Assembly (NCBI RefSeq): GCF_003056055.1
Contig: NZ_PYFP01000001.1
Location: forward strand, 1,426,001-1,490,000
DNA: 64,000 nucleotides
From: Glaciimonas sp. PCH181
GTDB taxonomy: Bacteria > Pseudomonadota > Gammaproteobacteria > Burkholderiales > Burkholderiaceae_D
Direction: 5' to 3'
Under the pieces are notes generated by a model, which saw only the letters and a list, made by a program, of their open reading frames with translations, did not search any database and had not been told where the DNA came from. The translations under genes and the position numbers were made by a program. Of the stretch, positions 43,301 to 51,966 are shown in pieces (position 1 is the first letter of the stretch; each line of letters opens with the position of its first letter).

Positions 43301-44674
43301 TTAGACTTCGCGCTGGCGCAGATTCGCCACACTGCGCGTCGCCCTGGCATACAGCAGGCCACCTAAGGCGAACAGTGCACCGAATACATATATTCCGATG
43401 CTCATGCTGCCCGTGTGCGTCTTCAACCATCCGATCGAGGCTGGGCTGACGACTCCACCGAGAAGGCCGATGGTCGCGATTGCCGCGATAGCGTTCGCGA
43501 CGCCTGGACCGGGTAAGCAAGCCGGCACGCTGGCCCAGAATAGCGGAATGAACGTAACCAGTGCTGCCATAGTTACCGACAGTAAAACGATTGAAAGCAC
43601 TAGCGAACTCGAGGCGAATGGCAGCAGGCAGAGTGCGGCGGCGCCGACCAGCGCTGACGCAATAATGCTTTCGCGCAAACGCCGCGTGCGGTCGGTATGC
43701 ACGCCAATCGTGATCATCGCGACGAGTGAGACTACGCTGGGGACGGCGGAGTAGAGGCCGATCGTGGCGATGTCGGTCACGCCGAGCGAGCGAATGATGG
43801 CCGGCATCCAGAAATGGATTATCGCGATAACGGTCGCGAACGAAAAATATACGGCCATCAGCGCATAAAGGAGAGGATTACGGAGGGCCTGTGCGAACGT
43901 CTGGCCCTCGCTAGCTGGTGCACCGGCTTCGAGCGAAGCAGCGATCATGGCCTTTTCGTTGGTTGACAGCCAGTCGGCACTTTCGGGCGACTCATCGAGC
44001 AGCATCGGAACCAGCAGGCCGAGAACGATGCATGGCAGACCTTCGAGCGGGAACATCCACTGCCAACCGTCCAACCCCCCTACGTCGTGCATGTACTTGA
44101 GGATCGCTCCGGATAACGGATAAGCAAGCATTCCAGATATCACGATTCCCGACGAGAACAGCGCAAACGCCTTGGCGCGGCGCTGCAGCGGAAACCAGCG
44201 CGACAAGTAGTAGACGACGATCGGGTAGAATCCCGCCTCGAACACGCCCAGCAGAAAGCGCAGCGTATAAAACGAGATTGGGGTGCGGACAAACATCGTG
44301 AGTGACGAGACGCAACCCCAGCCAATTGTCAATAACATGATCGTCTTAAGTACGCCGAGCCGCTTCATCACGAAAATGTTAGGCAATTCGAACAGCGCAT
44401 ACGACAGGAAGAAGATGCCCGCGCCCATACCATAAACGGCATCGGTGAAACCGAGTGCGGATTTCATCTGGAGCTGCGCGATGCCCACGTTGACGCGGTC
44501 AATGTTAGCCATCAGGTAAATGATGAATAACAACGGGATCAGACGGCGAGTGATCTTTTTGAACGTTTTATCGGCATCGAGAAACTGCGCGGCGCTCGTG
44601 GGGCTTTCCTCGGGATATTTCGCTAGCGAATCCATAGTTGTCTCTAGCTGATTGTTTTTGATAGTCTGTCTCAT
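43301..44674 (-). CDS. MFS transporter, anion:cation symporter (phthalate permease-like), copy 1
   Basis: A 457-residue 12-helix transporter. After an N-terminal tail, LIPLLFIIYLMANIDRVNVG carries the D-R-x-N-x-G signature of the ACS/phthalate permease group; FELPNIFVMKRLG and FYPIVVYYLSRWFPLQRRAK follow. It is likely to import an organic anion. The leader is a 39-bp tandem repeat, so two ATG codons (44674 and 44635) have the same upstream context. The first keeps GGAG and is used here; it adds 13 residues (RQTIKNNQLETT) that are probably not functional. Confidence 0.9.
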   Translation of the reverse strand: MRQTIKNNQLETTMDSLAKYPEESPTSAAQFLDADKTFKKITRRLIPLLFIIYLMANIDRVNVGIAQLQMKSALGFTDAVYGMGAGIFFLSYALFELPNIFVMKRLGVLKTIMLLTIGWGCVSSLTMFVRTPISFYTLRFLLGVFEAGFYPIVVYYLSRWFPLQRRAKAFALFSSGIVISGMLAYPLSGAILKYMHDVGGLDGWQWMFPLEGLPCIVLGLLVPMLLDESPESADWLSTNEKAMIAASLEAGAPASEGQTFAQALRNPLLYALMAVYFSFATVIAIIHFWMPAIIRSLGVTDIATIGLYSAVPSVVSLVAMITIGVHTDRTRRLRESIIASALVGAAALCLLPFASSSLVLSIVLLSVTMAALVTFIPLFWASVPACLPGPGVANAIAAIATIGLLGGVVSPASIGWLKTHTGSMSIGIYVFGALFALGGLLYARATRSVANLRQREV

Positions 44675-44709
44675 AGTTGTCTCCGGCTGATTGTTTTTGA
44701 TAGTCTGTA
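44633..44709 (-). repeat. 39-bp direct repeat at the MFS start
   Basis: Two units of ACTATCAAAAACAATCAGC followed by (C/T)(G/A)GAGACAACTATG lie head to tail, with a period of 39 bases (13 codons). The upstream unit keeps the GGAG ribosome site, the inner one has AGAG. The same structure is present in copy 2 near 46441-46517, so it predates the larger duplication. Confidence 0.8.
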
Positions 44710-44729
44710 TAAGTCGTCATGGGGGCCGG

Positions 44730-45065
44730 TCAGACCCAGCGTGTGAAACTCTCCACCGTCTCTCGCGGCGTCTTATAGGTGTTCACCGGCGCGGACTCGT
44801 CTGCATAGCCCAATGACATGCCGCAAACCAGCATTTCATCGGAACCCGCGCCGATGAACGGCATGACAATCTTCGCGTAGTTGTTCCACGCCGCCTGGGG
44901 GCATACACCTTCCACGGCTGGGTGTTCGTGCTGGACGCCGCGCAACTCGCGATCCGCAGAATCTCGTCGACTTGCTGGCGCGCGACCAGCTTGTCGTGCG
45001 AGAACGCACGACAAGAGAAGCGGCTCTCGATGGCCGACACCACGCTCGCAGAATCCCGCACGACT
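44730..45065 (-). pseudogene. Nitroreductase pseudogene (unit 1 copy)
   Basis: The C-terminal portion (WNNYAKIVMPFIGAGSDEML, PVNTYKTPRETVESFTRWV) and the N-terminal portion (VVRDSASVVSAIESRFSCRA) are joined across a 367-base deletion that also shifts the frame. The first codons are lost at the duplication border. It cannot make the enzyme. Confidence 0.9.
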
Positions 45066-45108
45066 GATTTGCATTTCAATACTTAGCGTCGACCAGAACT
45101 TTATTCCG

Positions 45109-46482
45109 TTAGACTTCTCGCTGGCGCAGATTCGCCACACTGCGCGTCGCCCTGGCATACAGCAGGCCACCTAAGGCAAATAGTGCACCGAATACATATA
45201 TTCCGATGCTCATGCTGCCCGTGTGCGTGTTCAACCATCCGATCGAGGCTGGGCTGACGACTGCACCGAGAAAGCCGATGGTCGCGACTGTCGCGATAGC
45301 GTTCGCGACGCCTGGACCGGGCAAGCAAGCCGGTACGCTGGCCCAGAATAGCGGAACGAACGAAATCAGTGCTGCCATAGCTACCGACAGCAACACGAGT
45401 GAAAGCACTAGCGAACTCGAGGCGAATGGCAGCAGGCAGAGTGCAGCGGCGCCGACCAACGCCGACGCAACAATGCTTTCGCGCAAACGCCGCGTGCGGT
45501 CGGTACGCGCGCCAATCGTGATCATCGCGACGAGTGAGACTACGCTGGGGACGGCGGAGTAGAGGCCGATCGTGGCGATGTCGGTCGCGCCGAGCGAGCG
45601 AATGATGGTCGGCATCCAGAATTGGATCACCGTGATAGCGGCCGTGAGCGAAAAATATACGGCCATCAGCGCATAAAGGAGAGGATTACGGAGGACCTGT
45701 GCGAACGTCTGCCCCTCGCTAGCCGGTGCCCCGGCTTCGAGCGAAGCAGCGATCATGGCCTTTTCGTTGGTTGACAGCCAGTCGGCACTTTCGGGCGACT
45801 CATCGAGCAGCATCGGAACCAGCAGGCCGAGAACGATGCATGGCAGACCTTCGAGCGGGAACATCCACTGCCAGCCGCCCAACCCCCCTACGCCGTCCAT
45901 GAACTTGAGGATCGCTCCGGATAACGGATAAGCAAAAATCCCAGATATCACGAGTCCCGACGAGAACAGCGCAAACGCCTTGGCGCGGCGCTGCAGCGGA
46001 AACCAGCTCGACAAGTAGTAGACGACGATCGGATAGAATCCCGCCTCGAACACGCCCAGCAGAAAGCGCAGCGCATAAAACGAGATTGGGGTGCGGACAA
46101 ACATCGTGAGTGACGAGACGCAACCCCAGCCAATTGTCAATAACATGATCGTCTTAAGTGCGCCGAGCCGCTTCATCACGAAAGTGTTAGGCAATACGAA
46201 CAGCGCATACGACACGAAGAAGATGCCCACGCCCATACCATAAACGGCATCGGTGAAACCAAGTGCGGATTTCATCTGGAGCTGCGCGATGCCCACGTTG
46301 ACGCGGTCAATGCTAGACATCAGGTAAATGATAAATAACAACGGGATCAGACGGCGAGTGATCTTTTTGAACGTTTTATCGGCATCGAGAAACTGCGCGG
46401 CGCTCGTGGGGCTTTCCTCGGGATATTTCGCTAGCGAATCCATAGTTGTCTCTAGCTGATTGTTTTTGATAGTCTGTCTCAT
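45109..46482 (-). CDS. MFS transporter, phthalate permease-like, copy 2
   Basis: A 457-residue paralogue of the 43301 protein, with the same signature (LIPLLFIIYLMSSIDRVNVG). Substitutions cluster in membrane segments: FFVSYALFVLPNTFVMKRLG in place of FFLSYALFELPNIFVMKRLG, and SLTAAITVIQFWMPTIIRSL in place of SFATVIAIIHFWMPAIIRSL. Loss of a Glu and a His in helices could change substrate range. It lies 55 bases downstream of the intact nitroreductase, so it is the likely operon member. Confidence 0.9.
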   Translation of the reverse strand: MRQTIKNNQLETTMDSLAKYPEESPTSAAQFLDADKTFKKITRRLIPLLFIIYLMSSIDRVNVGIAQLQMKSALGFTDAVYGMGVGIFFVSYALFVLPNTFVMKRLGALKTIMLLTIGWGCVSSLTMFVRTPISFYALRFLLGVFEAGFYPIVVYYLSSWFPLQRRAKAFALFSSGLVISGIFAYPLSGAILKFMDGVGGLGGWQWMFPLEGLPCIVLGLLVPMLLDESPESADWLSTNEKAMIAASLEAGAPASEGQTFAQVLRNPLLYALMAVYFSLTAAITVIQFWMPTIIRSLGATDIATIGLYSAVPSVVSLVAMITIGARTDRTRRLRESIVASALVGAAALCLLPFASSSLVLSLVLLSVAMAALISFVPLFWASVPACLPGPGVANAIATVATIGFLGAVVSPASIGWLNTHTGSMSIGIYVFGALFALGGLLYARATRSVANLRQREV

Positions 46483-46537
46483 AGTTGTCTCCGGCTGATT
46501 GTTTTTGATAGTCTGTATAAGTCGTCATGGGGGCCGG

Positions 46538-47263
46538 TCAGACCCAGCGTGTGAAACTCTCCACCGTCTCTCGCGGCGTCTTATAGGTGTTCACCGGCGC
46601 GGACTCGTCTGCATAGCCCAATGACATGCCGCAAACCAGCATTTCATCGGAACCCGCGCCGATGAACGGCATGACAATCTTCGCGTAGTTGTTCCACGCC
46701 GCCTGGGGACAGGTGTGGAGACCGAGGGTGCGCGCCGCCAGCATCACGGTCTGCAGGAACATGCCGTAATCGATCAGGGAGCCGCGGCCCATGACGCGGT
46801 CGATGGTGAACATGAGGCCCACCGGCGCGTCAAAAAAGCGGTAATTTCGCTGTGCCTGCGCGTGCATCTTGTCCTTCTCGCCTTTTCCGATTCCGAGAAG
46901 ACCGTACAGGGTCCAGCCGTTGTGACGTCGCCGGTCGATGTAAGGCGAGACCCACTCCGCGGGGTAGTAGCCGTCCACCTCCCCGTATTCGGCGGCCAGT
47001 GAGGGATCCGCATGGGTCGCATCGTGCGCAGCACACACTTTCGCGACGAGTGCATCACGACGATCGCCCTGCAGCACATACACCTTCCACGGCTGGGTGT
47101 TCGTGCTGGACGCCGCGCAACTCGCGATCCGCAGAATCTCGTCGACTTGCTGGCGCGCGACCAGCTTGTCGTGCGAGAACGCACGACACGAGAAGCGGCT
47201 CTCGATGGCCGACACCACGCTCGCCGAATCCCGCACGACTGTCTTGACTTGGGACATGGTCAT
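46538..47263 (-). CDS. Nitroreductase-family flavoprotein (intact copy)
   Basis: A 241-residue FMN-dependent NAD(P)H oxidoreductase. The N-terminal VSAIESRFSCRAF holds the FMN phosphate-binding Arg/Ser residues, ASCAASSTNTQPWKVYVL the S-x-x-N-x-Q-P-W motif, SLIDYGMFLQTVMLAARTLG the dimer core, and GAGSDEMLVCGMSLGYAD the C-terminal flavin contact. It reduces nitroaromatics or quinones, or performs a related hydride transfer, and in a catabolic cluster could saturate an activated ring or enone. Two further broken copies lie at 44730 and 54128. Confidence 0.9.
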   Translation of the reverse strand: MTMSQVKTVVRDSASVVSAIESRFSCRAFSHDKLVARQQVDEILRIASCAASSTNTQPWKVYVLQGDRRDALVAKVCAAHDATHADPSLAAEYGEVDGYYPAEWVSPYIDRRRHNGWTLYGLLGIGKGEKDKMHAQAQRNYRFFDAPVGLMFTIDRVMGRGSLIDYGMFLQTVMLAARTLGLHTCPQAAWNNYAKIVMPFIGAGSDEMLVCGMSLGYADESAPVNTYKTPRETVESFTRWV

Positions 47264-47290
47264 TGAAGTTCCTGCATTGAGTTCAGCACC

Positions 47291-48490
47291 TTAGACCGTG
47301 CCCGCCTTGCGCAGCTCGGCAATCTGCCCGGCCGAGAGCCCCGCAAGTTCGCGCAGGACCTCGTCGGTATGCGCGCCCAAAGCGGGCGCTGGCCTGATTT
47401 GCGGCGACGGTGTCCCGCTGAACCGGGGCTGCACAGCCGGCATCTTCAGTGCGCCGAGTAGCGGGTGCTCGACGGTGGCGATGCTGCCTCGGGCCTGGTA
47501 GTGCGGGTCTGCGACGATGTCCTGGATCGAGTAGATCAAGGAAAAGGCGAGGCCTTTTTCTTCGAGGATCCTGCAAACCTCCGGAACAGGCAGCGACTTG
47601 ATCCAATCGGCGACGATCTTGTTGACCTCCTCGATGCTGGCGATGCGTTTCACGTGGCTGGAAAAGCGCTCGTCGCCCACAAGGACCGGAATGGCTTCGC
47701 ACAGTCGACCGAACATGCGGTCGTTGGACACGGTCAGGACGATGTAGCGTCCATCGCACGTTTCGAAATGATCACCCGGGGCGGCCGCGAAGTGGATGTT
47801 GCCCGTCCGCTCGCGTGGCAGTCCCAGCTTTTCGTAAGCCGTGACCATCACGTCGGTGAAGCGGAACACTGTTTCGTAAAGCGAGAGATCGATTTGCTGA
47901 CCAGTACCGCCGCGCGCATCACGATGGTAAAGCGCCACCATTGTTCCGAGAGCACCAAGGACCGCCGTCGAGTAGTCGGCCATTGCCGTGCCGAGCTTTA
48001 CCGGAGCGCGGTCCGGATAGCCAGTGGCGTTCAGCGTGCCCCCCATCGCGAGCGCAATGCGGTCATATCCTGCACGATTTGCATACGGACCGGTCTGGCC
48101 GTAGCCGGAAACACTGAGCATCACAAGCTTTGGATTTACTTTCTTCAGGTGCTCCCACGACAGATTCCATTTATCTAGGATCCCAGGACGGAAGTTTTCC
48201 ACGAGCACGTCGGCGTGTTTCACCAACTCCTTCAGTAGCCGCTGACCTTCGGGATGGTGCAGATCGAGCGTCACGGATTTCTTGTTTCGCCCTTCGACAT
48301 TCCACCAAAGGCTCTCGCCTTCCAACGACGGCCCGATATGGCGCAGCGCGTCTCCGCGGCCCGGCTGCTCAATCTTGATCACGTCCGCGCCGAAGTCTGC
48401 AAGCAGCGTCGCGGCAACAGGGCCTGCGACCATCGTGCCGATATCGATCACGCGCATACCTACCAACGGTCCTTTGTCTTTCTGTTCCAT
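47291..48490 (-). CDS. CaiB/BaiF-type CoA-transferase
   Basis: A 399-residue class III CoA-transferase. Typical elements: MRVIDIGTMVAGPVAATLLA, DFGADVIKIEQPGRGDALRH, then NRNKKSVTLDLHHPEGQ-like sequence with the catalytic Asp region VLVENFRPGILDKWNLSWEH, and VMLSVSGYGQTGPYANRAGYD. It transfers CoA between an acyl-CoA and a free acid, activating the substrate for the beta-oxidation genes that follow on both strands. It is 27 bases upstream of the nitroreductase in a leftward operon with the MFS genes. Confidence 0.93.
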   Translation of the reverse strand: MEQKDKGPLVGMRVIDIGTMVAGPVAATLLADFGADVIKIEQPGRGDALRHIGPSLEGESLWWNVEGRNKKSVTLDLHHPEGQRLLKELVKHADVLVENFRPGILDKWNLSWEHLKKVNPKLVMLSVSGYGQTGPYANRAGYDRIALAMGGTLNATGYPDRAPVKLGTAMADYSTAVLGALGTMVALYHRDARGGTGQQIDLSLYETVFRFTDVMVTAYEKLGLPRERTGNIHFAAAPGDHFETCDGRYIVLTVSNDRMFGRLCEAIPVLVGDERFSSHVKRIASIEEVNKIVADWIKSLPVPEVCRILEEKGLAFSLIYSIQDIVADPHYQARGSIATVEHPLLGALKMPAVQPRFSGTPSPQIRPAPALGAHTDEVLRELAGLSAGQIAELRKAGTV

Positions 48491-48691
48491 GATTTTTTAA
48501 TCCTTAAATTTTTAATATCAAAAGAGTGACCGGCTTGTAACTCTGACTTTGGTTTCGAGTCCTACTAACTACCGTTACTTAGGCCGGAAAACAGGACGAC
48601 GATGCCGGTTCGGCATGAAAATCGGAGTCCACTAAAGCCGTCGGCAAATTTTTAGCAATAAATTGATAGCAGAAGGTTTAGCTAACCCGCC

Positions 48692-48868
48692 TTATTTGGT
48701 CAACCGTCCTTTTACCTTAGTCAATGCCACAATTTTCGCCCACTTTGCTTGCTCTTCTGACTGAAAGCGGAGAGTGTCACTTACCGAACCAGGTAATGGT
48801 TCAAGGCCTTTGGGACGTAGCGACTCAATATTTTTCGGATCCCGAAGAAAGACGTTGGTAGCTTCATT
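48692..48868 (-). pseudogene. C-terminal remnant of a Bug/TctC-type binding protein
   Basis: The leftward frame reads NEATNVFLRDPKNIESLRPK, then GLEPLPGSVSDTLRFQSEEQ and AKWAKIVALTKVKGRLTK, which is the C-terminal helix region of tripartite tricarboxylate transporter receptors. It has no start codon: a TAACGGAGACAAC leader runs straight into it, as if an internal deletion removed the body of the gene and left leader and tail. Confidence 0.65.
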
Positions 48869-48969
48869 CAGTTGTCTCCGTTAATGATTTTTATTTTATA
48901 GAACCGATTGCTGATGGATCGGAACTATTCCCGCTTTATGTGCCAAAAACCTTCCGTAAAATCTTCCAA

Positions 48970-49761
48970 TTACTTGCCCTGGAACTGGGGCGCACGTTTT
49001 TCCCGAAATGCGGCCAGTCCTTCGACCCGATCAGCTGAATAACTGTGCAAGTTGCTGAGTGCGCGTTCGGAGCGAAGCGCAATTGGCAAGGGCTGATCGA
49101 GCGAATCATTAAGGGCTTGCTTCATTCGGGCGAGCACGAGCGGGCTCTTGATGGCAAGCTTCTTTGCAATCCGCGATACGCCGTCGATGAATTCATTATC
49201 TGCTAGTACCTGGCTAACCAAGCCTAGCGCCATCCATTCTTGAGCCGGCAGCATTTCGCCCGTGAACATAAAATATTTTGCGTTATTTACGCCATTCTTT
49301 CTTGGCAGGCGCGCGGTCACCCCGGCGCCCGGAAACATGGCATAGTTCGAATGGGCATCTCCAATCTTGGCGGACTCGGTCGCAACAACGAAATCACATG
49401 CGAGCACTAATTCCAGACCACCAGCAACGGCAATTCCGTTCACGGCCGCAATAATAGGTTTAGTGGACGCCTCCATCAAGACCGTCAGTTCACCAATAAC
49501 TTTAACGAATTCGGCGCCGCTTTCATGCGTGCGCTTTGCACTGTCTTTTAGGTCAGCACCAGCACAGAACGCTCTGCCCTCACCTGTTAATACAATTACA
49601 CGTACGGCAGGATCTCGCTCAGCATCCTTTATAGCGCTTGTCAATGCGTCGACAAGCGTCGCAGTTAGCGCATTCAGCGCATTTGGCCGGTTCAATTTAA
49701 GCCATAGGACTGCATCGGCCTGATGTCGGTGAAGCTCTTCCGTGGTATCTGATGGTTTCAT
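48970..49761 (-). CDS. Enoyl-CoA hydratase/isomerase
   Basis: A 263-residue crotonase-fold enzyme. LWLKLNRPNALNALTATLVD, then VLTGEGRAFCAGADLKDSAK (first oxyanion loop), AVNGIAVAGGLELVLACDFV (second loop with the G-G-x-E motif containing one catalytic Glu) and IGDAHSNYAMFPGAGVTARL. The second usual Glu position reads G-A-G, so isomerase or hydratase activity cannot be assigned with certainty. A promoter with the ACCAGCAAGT element lies upstream at 49818-49845. Confidence 0.9.
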   Translation of the reverse strand: MKPSDTTEELHRHQADAVLWLKLNRPNALNALTATLVDALTSAIKDAERDPAVRVIVLTGEGRAFCAGADLKDSAKRTHESGAEFVKVIGELTVLMEASTKPIIAAVNGIAVAGGLELVLACDFVVATESAKIGDAHSNYAMFPGAGVTARLPRKNGVNNAKYFMFTGEMLPAQEWMALGLVSQVLADNEFIDGVSRIAKKLAIKSPLVLARMKQALNDSLDQPLPIALRSERALSNLHSYSADRVEGLAAFREKRAPQFQGK

Positions 49762-49817
49762 TTTATTAGTGCTACCTTTCTTAAATATAAGGAATCGTAA
49801 CCGTTAAGCGTTCGTTG

Positions 49818-49845
49818 ATTCTATCACTTGCTGGTCAGTTATCAA
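49818..49845 (-). promoter_or_regulatory. Promoter with TetR-type operator core (site A)
   Basis: On the minus strand: TTGATA (-35), a 16-base spacer containing TGACCAGCAAGT, then TAGAAT (-10). It lies about 57 bases before the enoyl-CoA hydratase start. Core and spacing match sites B (51863) and C (63737). Confidence 0.7.
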
Positions 49846-50249
49846 GGTTTTTTACGCCAGTTTGGTACCTTTATAGGACCGGCCTGTTGGGCCAGCATCA
49901 GGTGCTAGTTGAGTATATTTTTGAGCAGGGATCATCTAGCGGTGCCCTTCAGCAGGATTTCGGCAGGATGTGCGCCCACTTTGTAGCCAAACCTTAATTT
50001 TGAAGGCGAAGGCGAACGTGAACAGGTTAGCTTCTGGCTAGGTTAATGCAGAGGCATCGGCTTCGTGATGAGGGCATGACCAAAACCTCTAACCATCTCG
50101 AAAATTACTACCAAGACGTTCGCTCGTTCTGGTCACCCTGCATCGATTCCAGCAAGACTTTAATTGCTAAATTAACTCTAGGGCCTGCCCTTGTGTTTTG
50201 GGCGAGGCAGTGAATATACTGTTTCTATTACGAGATCGTTTAGCCGAGA
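49846..50249. other. Non-coding gap
   Basis: About 400 bases between the hydratase promoter and the end of the porin gene. Short rightward frames here lack ribosome sites and resemblance to known proteins. I see no RNA gene or repeat. Confidence 0.4.
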
Positions 50250-51485
50250 TCAGAACGTGTGATCGATCCCGGCATTAAACACCTTGTCTGTGCCGCCGCG
50301 GGAATCAGGGGTGGCGATACTCGCCGCGCCATCGTTTGCAATCCGAGCGAAAGAAGTATAAAGAGTTGTGCGTTTTGAAAGAGAATAAGTGTATCCAAGA
50401 GCGATTTGAGTGGTGTCTGCGTTTGTAAGCGCTTTATTTTTTTGCTTGATATAAGACGCCAATAGTTTGTGTCGACCGAATGGCACGCTCACCCCGACTA
50501 AGAAATCACGCGTCTCCAGAGCGGCGACCGGATCGTCATTCTTGTTGGACTGATAGAGACCAGACAGCCGAGCGATCCCAAAGTTATATGCCGCTCCAAT
50601 TCCAACATTCTTTGTATTGACGACTGGCGCTGCCATCGCAGCTGGCGTTGTAGCCGTCGCAGGAGAATTATTAAAATTGTTGTAAAGCAAATTCGTACTG
50701 AACGGCCCATTTACGTATCCCACCTGCAGTCCGATATTGCGACCCTGTGAGATGCTACCGACAACTTCACCTAAGCTGTAAGAAATTTCGCCACTGAAAC
50801 CGCCCAGATTGGCCGGCGTACCGTACAAGATTGTGTTGCTTAACCGTTTTCCTGCGCCGAGCGAGATTACGCGATTGTAGTAGCCTTCTAGCGTACCAAG
50901 GAAGGGATCGTACTGATAGCCTCCAGTGAAAAGAGGATTGTATTGACGGCCGAGTTTTAGTACACCCAGATTACCCTGGAGTCCGACGAATGCTTGGCGA
51001 CCGAATCCGATACCACTTCCGTCAAATGCGCCCGTATCGGAACCAAAGCCCATTTCTGCGGTAAAAATTGCAGCTAAGCCTCCACCTAGATCTTCGCTAC
51101 CTTTAAATCCAAGACGGGAACCAGCCAAGCTTGCTGCCGCGCCTTCCATCGTAGTGACTGATCCCGCAGGATTGCCACCGCGATCATGCGCAACATACGT
51201 ATCAACCACACCGTAAACCGTTACCGAAGTCTGTGCATATACATTGGAATACAAAGAAGTCAGCGCAACGGCAGCCAGAGCAGCGGTAAGGAGCCTGTTC
51301 GACGAATAGCCAGATTCCTTTCGGCGCGACGTTGATCCCCTACACTGATCGCAGGCCGAAAAAAGGGACTTTGCAATAGATACCCTGTTAATTCGATTAG
51401 AAGTCACCGCGCACTTTGAAGCGTGGACACAACTACGCGGGTCATGAGGCAATTTTTTTAGTGCTGCAACAAGCGAGGATTCCAT
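50250..51485 (-). CDS. Gram-negative porin with atypical N-terminal extension
   Basis: A Porin_4 outer-membrane protein: QTSVTVYGVVDTYVAHDRGG begins the mature part, then RLGFKGSEDLGGGLAAIFTA, GFGRQAFVGLQGNLGVLKLG, and the last strand VFNAGIDHTF ending in Phe. The signal-peptide core LLTAALAAVALTSLYSNVYA is present, but no start codon lies at its beginning. The only start with a ribosome site (GGAGACAACCC) is ATG 51485, which adds about 64 residues (ESSLVAALKKLPHDPRSCVH and onward, cysteine-rich and basic). The native start was probably lost by a rearrangement, so export may be impaired. Confidence 0.8.
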   Translation of the reverse strand: MESSLVAALKKLPHDPRSCVHASKCAVTSNRINRVSIAKSLFSACDQCRGSTSRRKESGYSSNRLLTAALAAVALTSLYSNVYAQTSVTVYGVVDTYVAHDRGGNPAGSVTTMEGAAASLAGSRLGFKGSEDLGGGLAAIFTAEMGFGSDTGAFDGSGIGFGRQAFVGLQGNLGVLKLGRQYNPLFTGGYQYDPFLGTLEGYYNRVISLGAGKRLSNTILYGTPANLGGFSGEISYSLGEVVGSISQGRNIGLQVGYVNGPFSTNLLYNNFNNSPATATTPAAMAAPVVNTKNVGIGAAYNFGIARLSGLYQSNKNDDPVAALETRDFLVGVSVPFGRHKLLASYIKQKNKALTNADTTQIALGYTYSLSKRTTLYTSFARIANDGAASIATPDSRGGTDKVFNAGIDHTF

Positions 51486-51862
51486 GGGTTGTCTCCGTAA
51501 TGGATATTTTTGTTTTGAAAGAAAAAGTAAGGTCGAATCAATGCTCATCGACTGATGTGAAGCCACGGATCAGAGTCACGAAAAATTGCGATTGGCCCTA
51601 AACCATGCCCTTTGGCATTGAGACCCAGAAGCTATCAACATGCCGCGGCTAAGCGAAGTACGACGTCCAATATGTGGATTGTTTTTCTAGCTCGTCCGAC
51701 AAAATTCTGGCTCGGATAGTGTTCTGCCGAGTCTGGTCGTCTATGAAAACCATAAACGCGATTATTCGACCAAGGCATCAAGAGAAGTGAAAAAATTTCT
51801 TCTGCTCCGTATTAGCTTAAGAAAGCCGCCTTACAAACTTGTTGGTTGACCCGCAAAAATAC
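51486..51862. other. Divergent intergenic region, porin to thiolase
   Basis: It contains the porin leader (with GGAGACAACCC) and leads into the thiolase promoter. No coding frame or RNA gene is recognised. Confidence 0.4.
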
Positions 51863-51890
51863 TTGACATCCGACCAGCAAGTGATAAGCT
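51863..51890 (+). promoter_or_regulatory. Promoter with TetR-type operator core (site B)
   Basis: TTGACA (-35), 16-base spacer containing CGACCAGCAAGT, then TAAGCT (a weak -10). It is 77 bases before the thiolase start. Core and spacing match sites A and C. Confidence 0.7.
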
Positions 51891-51966
51891 TACTCTCGTT
51901 AATCGGCGCTTATGCTAGTTAAGCGCCATACATAACGCGTTAATTTAACTAAAACTTGGAGAGACT

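Larger units (their letters stand above)
43258..47241. repeat. Tandem duplication: MFS plus nitroreductase unit, two copies
   Basis: Unit 1 (43258-45065) and unit 2 (45066-47241) begin with the same sequence (GATTTGCATTTCAATACTTA) and contain the same gene order with a constant offset of 1,808 bases. Unit 1 lacks 367 bases of the nitroreductase (between 44901 and 44902, compared with 46709-47076) and its first codons. The MFS genes differ at many codons but both stay open, so the duplication is not brand new. Confidence 0.9.

Noticed and set aside
44730..45170. 146-residue frame as a functional short nitroreductase
   Set aside because: The frame joins out-of-frame segments across a deletion and lacks the native N-terminus.
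48490..48690. A fourth ACCAGCAAGT site upstream of the CoA-transferase
   Set aside because: Only a poor match (TGACCGGCTTGT) is present and it lacks the promoter spacing of the other three sites.
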